Source: Oceanibaculum indicum P24
GTDB taxonomy: Bacteria > Pseudomonadota > Alphaproteobacteria > Oceanibaculales > Oceanibaculaceae
Direction: 5' to 3'
Length of the DNA stretch: 64,000 nucleotides
Assembly: GCF_000299935.1 (NCBI RefSeq)
Contig: NZ_AMRL01000009.1
Coordinates: 1 to 64,000, forward strand
Shown: piece by piece, positions 1-11,845 of the stretch
How positions within the stretch are numbered: the first letter of the stretch is position 1
Layout of the letters: every line of letters begins with the position of its first letter
Notes under the pieces: model-generated
The model's database searches: none
What the model was told of the DNA's origin: nothing
Seen by the model: only the letters and a program-made list of their open reading frames with translations
Made by a program: the position numbers and the translations under genes

Positions 1-1560
1 GGCGGCTGCCGGCATCGCGGGCTTCTGGGCAACCGGCTGGGTAACCGGCTGGGCCTGCGGCTTCTGCGCTGCCGGTGCGGCCTCGCTGTCCTGCCCGCGC
101 ATCAGGCCAACGGCCTTCTGGAACAGGCTCGGCGTCCGCTTTTCGGCGGTCGGGCGGGCACCATTGGCCATCGCCGCCTCGGCGAACGGGTCGGCCCTGC
201 CAGCCGGTGCGGCCGGACGGGCTGCCGGGGTGACCGGACGCGGGGCGATGAACGGCGCCGCCGCCTTGGTCTCGGCAGCAGCCGGAGCCTTGGTTTCAGC
301 CGGAGCGGCCATCTCGGCGGTTGCCTGTTCGGCGACCTTCGCCTCAGCAGTTTCCGCAGCGGTTTCCGGGGCGGCTTCGGTGGCGCCCAGATCCAGCGTC
401 TCCTCCTCCAGCTTGTAGGCCAGCGCGGTGGCGTGGTTGCCCATGCTGCCGCCCATGCCGCCAGAATTCAGCGGCATGCCGGCAAAGCCGGTGGCCGTGG
501 CGGGCGCCGCCGGGGCGGCCGGAGCGGCAGTGCGGGTGCGCGAGGCGACCACGCTCAGCTGCGGGCGGGCCGCCGGGCGGTTCATGGTCTGCGACTCTGC
601 CTCGATGCCGGTGGAGACGATGGAGACGCGCATCTGGCCTTCCAGGCTGTCGTCGAAGGTGGCGCCGAAGATGATGTTGGCGTCGGCATCGACTTCCTCG
701 CGGATGCGGTTGGCCGCCTCGTCCACCTCGAACAGCGTCATGTCCGGGCCGCCGGTGACGTTGATGAGCAGGCCACGCGCGCCCTTCATCGAGGTGTCGT
801 CCAGCAGCGGGTTGTTGATCGCCGCCTCGGCGGCGTCGATGGCGCGGCGGTCGCCCGACGCCTGGCCGGTGCCCATCATCGCCTTGCCCATCTCGCTCAT
901 GACCGTGCGGATGTCGGCGAAGTCCAGGTTGATCAGGCCCGGCATGACCATCAGGTCGGTCACGCCGCGCACGCCGGCATGCAGCACATCGTCAGCCATC
1001 TTGAAGGCGTCGGCGAAGGTCGTCTTCTCGTTCGCCACCCGGAACAGGTTCTGGTTCGGGATAATGATGAGGGTATCGACATACTGCTGCAGTTCCTCGA
1101 TGCCGGCATCGGCGAGGCGCATGCGGTGATGGCCCTCGAAGTGGAACGGCTTGGTGACCACGCCGACCGTCAGGATGTCGCGCTCGCGCGCCGCCTGGGC
1201 GATGACCGGTGCCGCACCGGTGCCGGTGCCGCCGCCCATGCCGGCGGTGATGAAGCACATGTTGGAGCCTTCGAGGTGCTCCAGAATCTCGTCGATGGAG
1301 GCTTCCGCCGCCGCCCGGCCAACCTCAGGCCGCGACCCGGCGCCCAGACCCTGGGTCACCGAGGTGCCGAGCTGGATACGCCGCTCGGCGACCGACTGCG
1401 CGATCGACTGCGCATCGGTGTTGGCGACCACGAACTCGACCCCGGTCAGGTTCGAGCGGATCATGTTGTTGACCGCGTTGCCGCCGGCCCCGCCGACACC
1501 GATCACGGTGATCCGCGGCTTCAGGTCCGGCTCGTTCGGTAGAGAGATATTGATGGTCAT
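1..1560 (-). CDS. ftsZ: FtsZ cell-division GTPase (3' end cut by window edge)
   Basis: Tubulin-like GTPase that forms the cytokinetic Z ring at midcell. It reads from ATG at 1560 and is still open at base 1, giving 520 residues. Visible motifs are the N-terminal glycine loop ([10 protein letters not shown]), the tubulin signature GGGTGTG at about residues 109-115, and the catalytic T7-loop motif NLDFAD. After about residue 320 the chain becomes a long Ala/Pro-rich linker, as in the extended FtsZ of alphaproteobacteria; the C-terminal FtsA-binding peptide must lie outside the window. The start has a GGAGGG ribosome site. It is the last gene of the dcw cluster, 64 bases after ftsA. Confidence 0.97.
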   Translation of the reverse strand, partial: MTINISLPNEPDLKPRITVIGVGGAGGNAVNNMIRSNLTGVEFVVANTDAQSIAQSVAERRIQLGTSVTQGLGAGSRPEVGRAAAEASIDEILEHLEGSNMCFITAGMGGGTGTGAAPVIAQAARERDILTVGVVTKPFHFEGHHRMRLADAGIEELQQYVDTLIIIPNQNLFRVANEKTTFADAFKMADDVLHAGVRGVTDLMVMPGLINLDFADIRTVMSEMGKAMMGTGQASGDRRAIDAAEAAINNPLLDDTSMKGARGLLINVTGGPDMTLFEVDEAANRIREEVDADANIIFGATFDDSLEGQMRVSIVSTGIEAESQTMNRPAARPQLSVVASRTRTAAPAAPAAPATATGFAGMPLNSGGMGGSMGNHATALAYKLEEETLDLGATEAAPETAAETAEAKVAEQATAEMAAPAETKAPAAAETKAAAPFIAPRPVTPAARPAAPAGRADPFAEAAMANGARPTAEKRTPSLFQKAVGLMRGQDSEAAPAAQKPQAQPVTQPVAQKPAMPAAA

Positions 1561-1624
1561 ACTGCCCTCCGCTTGCTCATACCATCGTTGACAAAAGACT
1601 GCGCGAAACCCCTGTTTCCCAGCA

Positions 1625-2878
1625 TCAGAAGTTCTCCCGCAGCCACGACCCGATCCGGCCCATCAGGCCTTCGGGCGCCTCGGTGTCGCCGCGCTTCAGC
1701 AGCGCGGCGTCGATCTGTTCGTTGACCGCGTAGGTCAACAGCCCGGCGCAGGTGGCGAACGCCGGCCCGCCTGTGGAATCCGCCAGCCCGTGCACCCGGA
1801 TCGGCCGGCCCATGCGGACCTGCTTGTCCAGCACCAGCTGCGCCATGTCGCGCACGCCCGGCAGCTGGCTGGCGCCACCGGTCAGCACCACGCGCCGGCC
1901 GGCCAGCTTGTCGAAGCCGGAAATCTCCAGGCGCGAGCGCACATGCTCGAAGGTCTCCTCCAGGCGCGGCTGGATGATCGAGACCAGGAAGCTCTTGGGC
2001 ACATGGTTCGGGCTGGTGTGGCGATCCTCGCCGACCAGCGGCACGTCGATCACCTCGCGGTCGTCCAGCGGCGAGGAAATCGCGCTGCCATACAGCGTCT
2101 TCATGCGCTCGGCCTCGGCCAGCGGCGTGGTCAGGCCACGCGCGATGTCGCTGGTCACATGGGCGCCGCCGATCGGCACCATGTCGGTGAACACGACCTG
2201 GCCCTCGAAGAACACCGCGACGGTGGTGGTGCCGCCACCCATGTCGATGACGGTGACGCCCAGCTCCATCTCGTCCTCGACCAGCGCTGCAAGGCCGGAG
2301 GCGTAGGGCGAAACCACCAGCGCCTCGATATCCAGATGGCAGCGTTGCACCACCGTGGTCAGGTTGCGCAGCACGCCGGCCTGGGCGCTGACGACATGGA
2401 TGTCGGCGCCGAGGCGCTGGCCGAACATGCCGCGCGGGTCCTTGATGCCCCGGCTGCCATCGATGGAGAAGCCGATGGGGATGGAATGGATGAGCTGCCG
2501 GTCCTCCGGCTCCTGCTGGGTACGGCCCTGGCTCAGCACCCGGCGCACGTCGCGCTCGCCGATCTCCTGGCCACCCAGCGCCACCTCGACGCCGATGGTG
2601 TGCGAGGCGGGATGGCCGCCCGACACATTCACGACGACCTGGCGCACCGTCTCGTTCGCCATCTTCTCGGCGGCATGGACGGCGTTCAGGATCGATTCCT
2701 CGGCCGCTTCCATATCGACGATGGCGCCGGAGCGCAGGCCGCGGCTGACCTGATGGCCGATGCCGACGACGCGCGGCACGCCATGGTCGATCCGGGCGAT
2801 GAAGCAGGCGACCTTCGTGGTGCCGATGTCCAGCGCGGCGACCAGTCCGGTACGGGGCTTGCTGAGGCTCTTGCTCAT
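1625..2878 (-). CDS. ftsA: FtsA, actin-like Z-ring membrane anchor
   Basis: Actin-family ATPase that tethers FtsZ to the membrane and recruits later divisome proteins. The 417-residue length is normal. The phosphate-1 motif ALDIGTTKV lies near residue 15, the phosphate-2 motif VIDMGGGTT near 213, and the adenosine motif [11 protein letters not shown] near 332. The C-terminal [10 protein letters not shown] is a plausible amphipathic membrane-targeting helix. Its start codon overlaps the ftsQ stop by one base (TGATG), so the two are probably translationally coupled. Confidence 0.96.
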   Translation of the reverse strand: MSKSLSKPRTGLVAALDIGTTKVACFIARIDHGVPRVVGIGHQVSRGLRSGAIVDMEAAEESILNAVHAAEKMANETVRQVVVNVSGGHPASHTIGVEVALGGQEIGERDVRRVLSQGRTQQEPEDRQLIHSIPIGFSIDGSRGIKDPRGMFGQRLGADIHVVSAQAGVLRNLTTVVQRCHLDIEALVVSPYASGLAALVEDEMELGVTVIDMGGGTTTVAVFFEGQVVFTDMVPIGGAHVTSDIARGLTTPLAEAERMKTLYGSAISSPLDDREVIDVPLVGEDRHTSPNHVPKSFLVSIIQPRLEETFEHVRSRLEISGFDKLAGRRVVLTGGASQLPGVRDMAQLVLDKQVRMGRPIRVHGLADSTGGPAFATCAGLLTYAVNEQIDAALLKRGDTEAPEGLMGRIGSWLRENF

Positions 2879-3732
2879 CAGGTGTTCTTCCCGGGGTTGC
2901 GCAGACGCTTCGCCGTCTCGGGGGCTACCCGCACGACCAGCCGGTCGGCGAAGCGCAGATCGATGGCGACGACATCCTTGGCCAGCACCTTGTGCTCGCG
3001 CTCCAGCGCGGCGAGGCGGGTCCAGGCGCCGGCCGGGTCCTCCTCCGGCAGGCGGACATCGATGCCGTTATCGAACAGCAGGTTCCAGCGCCGCTCGCCG
3101 ACCAGGGTGGCGGCGCGCACACGGGCACGCAGATCCGGAGCGGTCTCCAGCACGGCCAGCAGGGCCGGCGCTTCCTTCGGCGCCTCATCGCCGACCAGCA
3201 CCGGCAGGTGGCCGAAGGCGGCAATATCGTCGCGCAGGATCACCACGCCCTCGGCGTCGACCAGCACCAGCTTGTCGTCGCGCTGCCACAGCGCCATCGG
3301 CTGGCGCTCCTCAATGCGGACATAGAGCGTGTGCGGCAGGCGGCGCTCGATGACGGCGCTGCGCACCCAGTTGATCGATTCCAGCCGCTCGCGCGCGGCC
3401 TCGACATCGATGCCCAGCAGCGCATCGCCGCGGTTGACGTCGAGAACCGCCAGCAGCAGCCCGGCATCGGTCCGCCCGCGCCCCTCGACCAGCACGTCGG
3501 CGACGGTCAGCCCGGCCTTGCGGGTCAGCTCCAGCGCGTTGGCGCGCAGCTCCATCGCCGCTTCCGGGATGGTGTCGCTGGACCACAGGTACCAGCCGCC
3601 GCCGGCCAGCCCGCCCAGCAGTGCCAGCACGAATCCGGTCTTCGCCAGCGGCTTCACCCAGCGCGGCTGGATGCGGCGGCGCGGGGCCGCGCGGCGCTTC
3701 GTGGCGGCAGGCTTCTTCGTCAGGAGTCGCAT
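2878..3732 (-). CDS. ftsQ: FtsQ divisome protein
   Basis: Bitopic inner-membrane protein linking early and late division proteins through its periplasmic POTRA and beta domains. The 284 residues begin with a very basic cytoplasmic tail (residues 1-30), followed by one membrane segment at about 33-52. A POTRA region starts near residue 70 (LTVADVLVEGRGRT), and a second domain follows with the ERQPMALWQ stretch typical of FtsQ. It overlaps the end of ddlB by 13 bases and the start of ftsA by one base. Placement between ddlB and ftsA is the standard alphaproteobacterial order. Confidence 0.95.
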   Translation of the reverse strand: MRLLTKKPAATKRRAAPRRRIQPRWVKPLAKTGFVLALLGGLAGGGWYLWSSDTIPEAAMELRANALELTRKAGLTVADVLVEGRGRTDAGLLLAVLDVNRGDALLGIDVEAARERLESINWVRSAVIERRLPHTLYVRIEERQPMALWQRDDKLVLVDAEGVVILRDDIAAFGHLPVLVGDEAPKEAPALLAVLETAPDLRARVRAATLVGERRWNLLFDNGIDVRLPEEDPAGAWTRLAALEREHKVLAKDVVAIDLRFADRLVVRVAPETAKRLRNPGKNT

Positions 3733-4646
3733 CGCGCCTCCTCGACCATGCGGGCCACCAGCTCGGGGAAGGAGATGCCGAGATGCGCCGCCTGTTCCGG
3801 CACCAGCGAGGCCGGCGTCATGCCCGGCTGGGTGTTGACCTCCAGCAGGTACAGCGTGCCGGTTTCGGCCTCGGTGTCGTCATAGCGGAAATCGGCGCGG
3901 CTCACCCCCCGGCAGCCCAGTACGGCATGCGCCTGTTCGGCCATGCGCAGCGCCTGGTCATAGACCGGCTTCGGCAGTTCCGCCGGCACGATGTGCCGGG
4001 TCCGGCTGGTCGCCGCGTACTTGTTCTCATAGTCGTAGAAGCCCTCGTCGGTCACCAGCTCGGTCACCGCCATGGCCTTGCCGGACATCACGCCGACGGT
4101 CAGTTCGCGGCCGGGGATGTAGGTCTCCACCAGCACTTCCTCGCCGAATGGCCAGTCGCCGTTCAGCATCGGCGCGTTGCTGCCCTTATGGACGATGCGC
4201 ACGCCGATGGAGGAGCCCTCATCGATGGGTTTCAGCACATAGGGCGGCTCCATCGGATGCTCCAGAACGACCTCTTTCTTGCCGACGATGCGGCCTTCCG
4301 GGCAGCGCAGCCCGACGCCGGCGAACAGCTGCTTGGCGGCCGGCTTGTTCATGGCGATGGCCGAGGCCATGACGCCGGAATGGGTGTAGGGGATGCCCAG
4401 GATGTTCAGCAGCCCCTGCACATTGCCGTCCTCGCCGATCGGGCCGTGCAGCGCGTTGAACACAACGTCCGGCTTCAGCCGGCCCAGCACCTCGGCGATG
4501 TTGCGCTCCATGTCGATCTCGGTGACGCGGTAGCCGGCATGGCGCAGCGCCTTGGCGCATTCATGACCGCTGACCAGCGACACTTCGCGCTCGGCCGACC
4601 AGCCGCCCATCAGCACGGCGACGTGGATATTGGAACGCGCCTTCAT
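3720..4646 (-). CDS. ddlB: D-alanine--D-alanine ligase
   Basis: ATP-grasp ligase that makes the D-Ala-D-Ala dipeptide added by MurF. The 308-residue length matches DdlB. Near the N-terminus is [14 protein letters not shown]. The ATP-grasp core has [11 protein letters not shown] at about 150 and the acidic metal site [12 protein letters not shown] near the C-terminus. It starts four bases inside the murB stop (ATGA overlap) and runs 13 bases into ftsQ. Confidence 0.96.
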   Translation of the reverse strand: MKARSNIHVAVLMGGWSAEREVSLVSGHECAKALRHAGYRVTEIDMERNIAEVLGRLKPDVVFNALHGPIGEDGNVQGLLNILGIPYTHSGVMASAIAMNKPAAKQLFAGVGLRCPEGRIVGKKEVVLEHPMEPPYVLKPIDEGSSIGVRIVHKGSNAPMLNGDWPFGEEVLVETYIPGRELTVGVMSGKAMAVTELVTDEGFYDYENKYAATSRTRHIVPAELPKPVYDQALRMAEQAHAVLGCRGVSRADFRYDDTEAETGTLYLLEVNTQPGMTPASLVPEQAAHLGISFPELVARMVEEARCDS

Positions 4647-5620
4647 GCCGTCTCTCCCGTCTCGACAATGGCGCTCGGGCCGCTCTGCGATGGCACGCCG
4701 ATGCGGCGGATTTCCCAGTCCAGCCGGATACCGGAAGTCTCGAACACGCGGCGGCGCACTTCCTCGCCCAGCGTCTCGATGTCGGTTGCGGTGGCCGCGC
4801 CGGTGTTGATCAGGAAGTTGCAGTGCTTGTCCGACACCATGGCATCGCCGATGCGCAAGCCCCGGCAGCCGGCCTTGTCGATCAGCTGCCAGGCCCGAAG
4901 CGCCCCTGGATGCCCCTCGGGATTCTTGAAGGTGGAACCGCCGGTGCGCGCGCGGGTCGGCTGCGTCTCCTCGCGGCTCTTGCGGATATCGGCCATGCGC
5001 TGGGCGATGGATGCCGGATCGCCCTTGCGGGCCTGCAGCAGGGCGGACAGGAAGATCCAGCCCGCCGGCACTTCCGAACGGCGGTAGGAGAAACCCATCG
5101 CCGCCGCGTCCAGCCGGTGCCGCTTGCCGAACGGATCGACTGCCTCGGCCTCGACCAGCACGTCCTTGATCTCGCCGCCATAGGCGCCGGCATTCATGCG
5201 CAGGGCACCGCCGACAGTACCCGGAATGCCGGAGAAGAATTCAAGGTCGGTCAGCCCGGCCTGCTGCGCTGTCAGCGCCACATTCAGGTCCAGCGCCCCG
5301 GCACCGGCCCGCAACCGGTCGCCTTCCTCCAGCGTCACCTCGGTAAAGCCACGCGCCAGCCGGATCACCACGCCCGGCACGCCGCCGTCGCGGATCAGCA
5401 GGTTGGAGCCGACGCCGATCACCGTCACCGGCACGTCGGCCGGGCGGGTGGCCAGGAATTCCACCAGATCGTCGGCATCGGCCGGGCGGAACAGCACCTC
5501 GGCCGGCCCGCCGCAGCGGAACCAGGTGGTCTTCGCAAGGTCCGCATCCTCGGTATAGCGGCCCCGGACCGCGGGCAGACGTTCGATGAGACTGGTCATG
5601 GCTCTGCGCACCGCCTTCAT
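4643..5620 (-). CDS. murB: UDP-N-acetylenolpyruvoylglucosamine reductase
   Basis: FAD/NADPH enzyme that reduces enolpyruvyl-UDP-GlcNAc to UDP-MurNAc. The FAD-binding stretch [13 protein letters not shown] and the conserved [10 protein letters not shown] are visible, as is the NAGAYGGEI loop. At 325 residues it is a normal type II MurB. The ATG at 5620 is chosen because it overlaps the murC stop as ATGA; an internal ATG at residue 8 (MTSLIERL) is the alternative. Confidence 0.96.
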   Translation of the reverse strand: MKAVRRAMTSLIERLPAVRGRYTEDADLAKTTWFRCGGPAEVLFRPADADDLVEFLATRPADVPVTVIGVGSNLLIRDGGVPGVVIRLARGFTEVTLEEGDRLRAGAGALDLNVALTAQQAGLTDLEFFSGIPGTVGGALRMNAGAYGGEIKDVLVEAEAVDPFGKRHRLDAAAMGFSYRRSEVPAGWIFLSALLQARKGDPASIAQRMADIRKSREETQPTRARTGGSTFKNPEGHPGALRAWQLIDKAGCRGLRIGDAMVSDKHCNFLINTGAATATDIETLGEEVRRRVFETSGIRLDWEIRRIGVPSQSGPSAIVETGETA

Positions 5621-7056
5621 GAGCGTGCCCTCCGGCTTGCCTCGACGCCGAACACGGCATCCAGTTCGGCCGGCAGGGCGTTGGCCCAGTTGGTGATGGA
5701 GCCGGCGCCGAGGCAGACCACCATGTCGCCCGGCCTGGCGATGGCGGCGACCCTCTTGGCCAGCGATTCCGGGCCGGACAGCGGGGCGACGCCGCGATGG
5801 CCATGGGCCTGCAGGCCGGCCACCAGCCGGTCCTTGTCCATGCCCTCGATGGGCTGTTCGCCGGCGGCATAGACATCGGCCACCAGCACCGAGTCAGCGT
5901 CGTTGAAGCATGTGCAGAATTCCTCGAACAGGCTGGCCAGCCGGCTGTAGCGGTGCGGCTGCACCACGGCGATCACCTTGCCGTCCGGGCAGGCGCCGCG
6001 CGCGGCGGCCAGCACGGCGGAAATCTCCACCGGGTGATGTCCGTAATCGTCGATCACGGTGATGCCGTTCGACTCGCCGGTCTTGGTGAAGCGCCGCTTC
6101 ACCCCGGCGAAATTCGCCAGCGCCCGGCGGATCGTGTCTTCCTCCAGCCCCATTTCGGCGGCGATGGCGACCGCGCCCAGCGCGTTCTGCACATTGTGCT
6201 TGCCGTACATCGGCAGCATCAGGTCCTTGAAGGCGCGGCCCTCATTGCGCGAGCGCGGCCCGAAGATGACAGAGAAGCGCGAGCCTGCCGGGCTGATCTC
6301 GATATCGACGCCGCGCACCTCGGCCTGCGGGCTCATGCCGTAGGTGACGATGCGGCGGTCGGGGATCTGGCCGATCAGCGACTGCACCACCGGATGGTCC
6401 AGGCACATGGCGGCGAAGCCGTAGAAGGGGATGTTCTCGATGAAAGTGCGGAATGCCTCCTGCACCTTCTCGAAGCTGCCGTAATGGTCGAGATGCTCCG
6501 GATCGACGTTGGTGACGAGGCCGATGGTCGCCGGCAGCTTGGTGAAGGTGCCGTCGCTCTCGTCCGCCTCAACCACCATCCAGTCGCCGGTGCCCAGCCG
6601 CGCATTGCTGGCCCAGGCATTGATGATGCCGCCATTGATGACCGTCGGGTCGAGCTCGGCGGTGTCCAGGATCGAGGCGACCAGTGATGTCGTCGTGGTC
6701 TTGCCGTGCGTGCCGGCGATGGCGATGGACCATTTCAGACGCATCAGCTCGCCCAGCATCTCGGCGCGGCGCACCACCGGGACGAAGCGGGCGCGGGCGG
6801 CCACCACCTCGGGATTATCCTGCTTCACCGCCGAGGAGATCACGACCACGGCGGCGTCGCCGATATTCTCCTCGCGGTGGCCGACATGGATGGTCACGCC
6901 GCGTTCGCGCAGGCGCTTCACATTGGCGCTGTCGGCGATGTCGCTGCCTTGCACCTGGTAGCCCAGATTCAGCAACACCTCGGCGATGCCGCTCATGCCG
7001 ATGCCGCCGATGCCGACGAAATGCACGATGCCGATATCGAGTGGAAGCGCCCTCAT
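5617..7056 (-). CDS. murC: UDP-N-acetylmuramate--L-alanine ligase
   Basis: Cytoplasmic Mur ligase that adds L-Ala to UDP-MurNAc. The N-terminal Rossmann motif [17 protein letters not shown], the ATP loop [11 protein letters not shown] near residue 114 and the Mur-ligase stretch [12 protein letters not shown] near 330 identify MurC. Length is 479 residues. It overlaps murG upstream and murB downstream by four bases each. Confidence 0.97.
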   Translation of the reverse strand: MRALPLDIGIVHFVGIGGIGMSGIAEVLLNLGYQVQGSDIADSANVKRLRERGVTIHVGHREENIGDAAVVVISSAVKQDNPEVVAARARFVPVVRRAEMLGELMRLKWSIAIAGTHGKTTTTSLVASILDTAELDPTVINGGIINAWASNARLGTGDWMVVEADESDGTFTKLPATIGLVTNVDPEHLDHYGSFEKVQEAFRTFIENIPFYGFAAMCLDHPVVQSLIGQIPDRRIVTYGMSPQAEVRGVDIEISPAGSRFSVIFGPRSRNEGRAFKDLMLPMYGKHNVQNALGAVAIAAEMGLEEDTIRRALANFAGVKRRFTKTGESNGITVIDDYGHHPVEISAVLAAARGACPDGKVIAVVQPHRYSRLASLFEEFCTCFNDADSVLVADVYAAGEQPIEGMDKDRLVAGLQAHGHRGVAPLSGPESLAKRVAAIARPGDMVVCLGAGSITNWANALPAELDAVFGVEASRRARS

Positions 7057-8213
7057 GCCGCCTTCTCCTGCGGTTCCGGGGAGGTATGGCGGACGCTGCC
7101 GCCATTCGCGGGGAGTTCGGCCACCACCAGGTCGGCCAGCCGCTCGACCGCGTCCGGCGTGCCGGCCTCGCGCATCTTCAGCGCGGCGGCGTTCAGCTTC
7201 TGCGGCATGCTCAGCAGCATCTCCAGACGGTCGGCGACGGCCTTCGGGCAGAAGGCGTCCTGCGGCATGACCCAGGCGCCGCCAGCTGCCTCGACGGCAT
7301 GGGCGTTGGCGCTCTGATGGTCATCCATGGCATGCGGATAGGGCACCAGCACCGCCGGGCGTCCGGCCACCATCAGCTCGGCGACGGTTGAGGCGCCGGA
7401 CCGGCAGATCGCCAGATGCGCACGGGCCAGCCGGGCCGGCATGTCGGAGAAGAAGGACGCGACCTCCGCCGGGAAGCCGATCTGGCGATAGGCCGCCTCG
7501 ACGCGGGCAACATCCTCCGGCCGGGCCTGCTGCTCGATGCGCAGCCGGCGGCGCACGCTCTCGGGCAGCAGCGCGATGGCGGCGGGCATCACGTCGGAGA
7601 ATACGGTCGCGCCCTGGCTGCCGCCGGTGACCAGCACGGTCAGCTTGCCGTCGATCTCGGCCGGCGGGTAGGGGCTGTGGCGCACGGCGGCGACGTCCGG
7701 GCGCACCGGGTTGCCGGTGAAGCTGAGGCGGTTGCGCAGGCTTTCTTTCACGCCGGAAATCTCGGCGAAGGAGGTGGCGATGCGCTTCGCCCGGCCGGCC
7801 AGCAGCCGGTTGGCGCGGCCCAGCAGGGCGTTCTGCTCATGCAGCAGGATGCCGATGCCCAGCAGGCCGGCGGCGGTCACGGTCGGCACCGACGGGTAGC
7901 CGCCGAAACCCACCACCAGGGCGGGCTTCAGTCGGCGCAGCAGGGCCAGCGCATCCAGCGTGCCGAGGCCGAGCGAGACGGCACCGCCCAGCTTCGCCGC
8001 CAGGCCGGGCTTGCTGATGCCCTCGGCACGGATGCGGTGCACGGTGAAGGCGGCATTCGCCGGCGCCTCGAAGGCCTTGCCGCGCCGGTCGGTGACCAGC
8101 GCCACGGCATAGCCGCGCGCCAGCAGCGCATGGGCCAGCGCCTGTGCCGGGAACAGATGCCCGCCGGTGCCGCCGGCGGCCAGCACGATGGTCTTCTTCA
8201 GGACGGCGCTCAT
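7053..8213 (-). CDS. murG: MurG N-acetylglucosaminyltransferase
   Basis: Peripheral inner-membrane GT28 enzyme that adds GlcNAc to lipid I, making lipid II. The open frame extends far upstream, but the upstream part is an out-of-frame copy of ftsW. The start is set at ATG 8213, giving 386 residues beginning [19 protein letters not shown] with the expected glycine-rich loop. This start overlaps the ftsW stop as ATGA. Later motifs include [23 protein letters not shown] and [11 protein letters not shown] (UDP-GlcNAc site). Confidence 0.96.
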   Translation of the reverse strand: MSAVLKKTIVLAAGGTGGHLFPAQALAHALLARGYAVALVTDRRGKAFEAPANAAFTVHRIRAEGISKPGLAAKLGGAVSLGLGTLDALALLRRLKPALVVGFGGYPSVPTVTAAGLLGIGILLHEQNALLGRANRLLAGRAKRIATSFAEISGVKESLRNRLSFTGNPVRPDVAAVRHSPYPPAEIDGKLTVLVTGGSQGATVFSDVMPAAIALLPESVRRRLRIEQQARPEDVARVEAAYRQIGFPAEVASFFSDMPARLARAHLAICRSGASTVAELMVAGRPAVLVPYPHAMDDHQSANAHAVEAAGGAWVMPQDAFCPKAVADRLEMLLSMPQKLNAAALKMREAGTPDAVERLADLVVAELPANGGSVRHTSPEPQEKAA

Positions 8214-9331
8214 GGCTGACCTCCACCGGGGCGGCGGCGGGTCAGCGCCAGCGCCATGCCCATGCCGACGGCCAGCGCCAGCAGGGAGGAGCCGCCATAG
8301 GAGACGAAGGGCAGGGTCATGCCCTTGGTCGGCATCATGTGCAGGGTGGAGCCCATATTGATGATGGCCTGGATGCCGAACTGCGCCAGCAGACCCGAGG
8401 CGGCCAGCATGACGAACAGATTTTGCTCGCTCAGCACGCGGGCGAAGCCGCGCAGCACCACGAAGGCGAACAGCAGCAGTACCAGCAGGCAGGCGATCAG
8501 CCCCAGCTCCTCGCCGGCGACGGCGAACACGAAATCGGCGTGCGCGTCGGGGATGAAGGCCTTCACCGTGCCCTCGCCGGGACCGCGTCCCAGCAGGCCG
8601 CCATTCATGAAGGCCTCCATGGAGCGGTTCACCTGGTAGCTGTCGCCCGAGGCCGGATCGAGGAAGCGGTCGATGCGGCTGGCCACATGATCGAGCGTGA
8701 AATAGGCGCCGATCAGCCCCAGCACGCCGAACAGGATGGCGCCGCCGACCCAGGCGATGGGCATGCCAGCCAGGAAGAACTGGCCGAAGAAGATGGCGCT
8801 CAGCACCACCGCCTGGCCGAGGTCGGGCTGCATCAGCAGCAGGCTGACGATCAGCAGGTACAGCGCACCGGCGGCGATATGGCCGGGGAAGCCCTCGGCG
8901 CGCCGCCATTCGGCGAACAGCCAGCCGGCGATCACGGCGAAGAAGGGCTTGGCGAATTCGGAAGGCTGCAGCGAGAAGCCGGCCAGGTTGATCCAGCGGC
9001 GCGCGCCCTTGATCTCCGCGCCACCAAGCAGCACGGCCACCAGCAGCACGATGGTGCCGGCAAGGCCGATCAGCGCCAGCCGGCGCACGGTGCGCGGTTG
9101 CATCAGCGACACGCCGATCAGCAGTGCGATGGCGACCGGCAGCAGTGCGAAATGGCGGCGCACGAAATAGAACTGGTCGAGGCCGATACGCTCCGCCACC
9201 GGCGGGCTCGCGGCCAGGATCATCAGCGCACCGAAGCCGATGATGAGGCCCAGCGCCGCCAGGCTCCAGCGGTCGATGGTCCACCACCAGCGGCCCAACA
9301 GGCTGGTATCGTTGCGGGACAGCGCGCTCAT
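8210..9331 (-). CDS. ftsW: FtsW, SEDS peptidoglycan polymerase of the divisome
   Basis: Polytopic SEDS-family glycosyltransferase that works with FtsI at the septum. About ten hydrophobic segments are spread over 373 residues. Family signatures include INLAGFSLQPSEFAKP, LQPDLGQAVVL-type motifs near 180 and LPFVSYGGSSLLA near the end. The position between murD and murG distinguishes it from the elongation paralogue RodA. Both ends overlap neighbouring genes by four bases. Confidence 0.96.
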   Translation of the reverse strand: MSALSRNDTSLLGRWWWTIDRWSLAALGLIIGFGALMILAASPPVAERIGLDQFYFVRRHFALLPVAIALLIGVSLMQPRTVRRLALIGLAGTIVLLVAVLLGGAEIKGARRWINLAGFSLQPSEFAKPFFAVIAGWLFAEWRRAEGFPGHIAAGALYLLIVSLLLMQPDLGQAVVLSAIFFGQFFLAGMPIAWVGGAILFGVLGLIGAYFTLDHVASRIDRFLDPASGDSYQVNRSMEAFMNGGLLGRGPGEGTVKAFIPDAHADFVFAVAGEELGLIACLLVLLLFAFVVLRGFARVLSEQNLFVMLAASGLLAQFGIQAIINMGSTLHMMPTKGMTLPFVSYGGSSLLALAVGMGMALALTRRRPGGGQP

Positions 9332-10743
9332 GCGGCACCTCCCGTCACCGTGGCGGCGGCATGCCGCGTCATGGCCATCACCAGCTCGCGGAACCGGTCA
9401 CCGCGCTGCTCAAAGCTGTCGAACTGGTCGAAGGAGGCGGCAGCCGGCGACAGCAGCACGACGCCGCCGGTGCCGCGCGCGTCCTTCGCGGCGGCGGCCA
9501 CGGCCTGCTCCAGCGTGCCGCACTTGGACCAGGTCAGCTTGCCGTCCAGTGTCGCGGCGAAGGCGTCTGCGGATTCGCCGATCAGATAGGCATGGCGCAC
9601 GCGCCCGAAATGCGGGGCCAGCGCGGCGATACCGCCTTCCTTGGCGCGTCCGCCGGCAATCCAGTAGATGCGCTCGTAGCAGGCCAGGGCCTTCTCGGTC
9701 GCCTCGGCGTTGGTCGCCTTGGAATCGTTGACGAAGGTGACACCGTCCAGCACCGCCACCCGCTCCTGCCGGTGGGCAAGGCCGGGGAAGCTGCGGATGC
9801 CCGCCGCGATGGCCTCGGCCTCAACCCCCAGCGCCGCGCAGATGGCGAAGGCGCAGGCCGCGTTCTGCCAGTTGTGTGAGCCCGGCAGGGCAGGGGCCTC
9901 GGTCAGGTCCAGAATGGTACGCGCGCTGCCGTTGCGGGCATCGATCAGCCGGCCCCCACCGGTGCTGCCATCGACATAGACGCCGCCGACCACCGGCCGG
10001 TAGGCGGAAATGCCGGTCACGCCGCGGCTCAGGATGCTGCGGCCCAGCGCCTGGGCGACGCCGCGGGTGGTCTCGTCATCGAGGCCGATGATCGCGGTGC
10101 CGTCCGCCGGCAGCTGGTCGAACAGATGGCGCTTGGCGGCGACATAGCCCTCGAACCCGCCATGCCGGTCGAGATGGTCCGGGGTGATGTTCAGCAGGGC
10201 GGCCACATCGAAGCGCGCCTCGCGCAACAGCTCGATCTGGTAGCTGGACAGTTCCAGCACATAGACGCCATCGGTCCCCAGCGGCGCCAGCGTCAGCGCC
10301 GCCATGCCCAGATTGCCGCCGACCTCGGCCTTGCGTCCGGCCTGCTTCAGGATATGGCCGACCAGCGCCGTGGTGGTGGATTTGCCGTTGGTGCCGGTGA
10401 TGCCGACGAAGCGCGCCTGCGGGCAGGCCAGGGCCAGCAGCTCGATATCGCAGACCAGCGCCACGCCAGCCGCCTTGGCAGCGGTGGCGGCGGGGTGCGG
10501 CACCGGGAAGGAATGTGGGATGCCGGGGCTCCACACGGCGAGGTCGATGCCGGACCAGTTGGCTTCGGCCAGGTCGGTGACGGTGGCGCCCAGCTTCTCC
10601 GCCTCGGCGCGGCGCGCTTCATTGTCGTCCCAGGCCAGCACCTCGGCACCGGCCTTGAGCAGCGCGGACACGCTGGCGAGGCCGGAACGGGCGAGACCCA
10701 TCACGGCGATGCGGCGGCTGGCGAAACGGGAGAGATCGATCAT
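9328..10743 (-). CDS. murD: UDP-N-acetylmuramoyl-L-alanine--D-glutamate ligase
   Basis: Mur ligase that adds D-Glu to UDP-MurNAc-L-Ala. The N-terminal GLARSGLASVSALLKAGAEV fold, the ATP loop GTNGKSTTTALVGH near residue 116, NITPDHLDRHG near 190 and FVNDSKATNAEA near 330 are all MurD hallmarks. It is 471 residues long, separated from mraY by ten bases and overlapping ftsW by four. Confidence 0.96.
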   Translation of the reverse strand: MIDLSRFASRRIAVMGLARSGLASVSALLKAGAEVLAWDDNEARRAEAEKLGATVTDLAEANWSGIDLAVWSPGIPHSFPVPHPAATAAKAAGVALVCDIELLALACPQARFVGITGTNGKSTTTALVGHILKQAGRKAEVGGNLGMAALTLAPLGTDGVYVLELSSYQIELLREARFDVAALLNITPDHLDRHGGFEGYVAAKRHLFDQLPADGTAIIGLDDETTRGVAQALGRSILSRGVTGISAYRPVVGGVYVDGSTGGGRLIDARNGSARTILDLTEAPALPGSHNWQNAACAFAICAALGVEAEAIAAGIRSFPGLAHRQERVAVLDGVTFVNDSKATNAEATEKALACYERIYWIAGGRAKEGGIAALAPHFGRVRHAYLIGESADAFAATLDGKLTWSKCGTLEQAVAAAAKDARGTGGVVLLSPAAASFDQFDSFEQRGDRFRELVMAMTRHAAATVTGGAA

Positions 10744-10753
10744 GCCGCCTCCC

Positions 10754-11842
<1,089 letters not shown>

Positions 11843-11845
11843 CGG

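Noticed and set aside
7053-9338. 761-codon frame that looks like a fusion ending in MurG
   Set aside because: The first half is ftsW read in the wrong frame; ftsW itself is intact and stops at the murG start.
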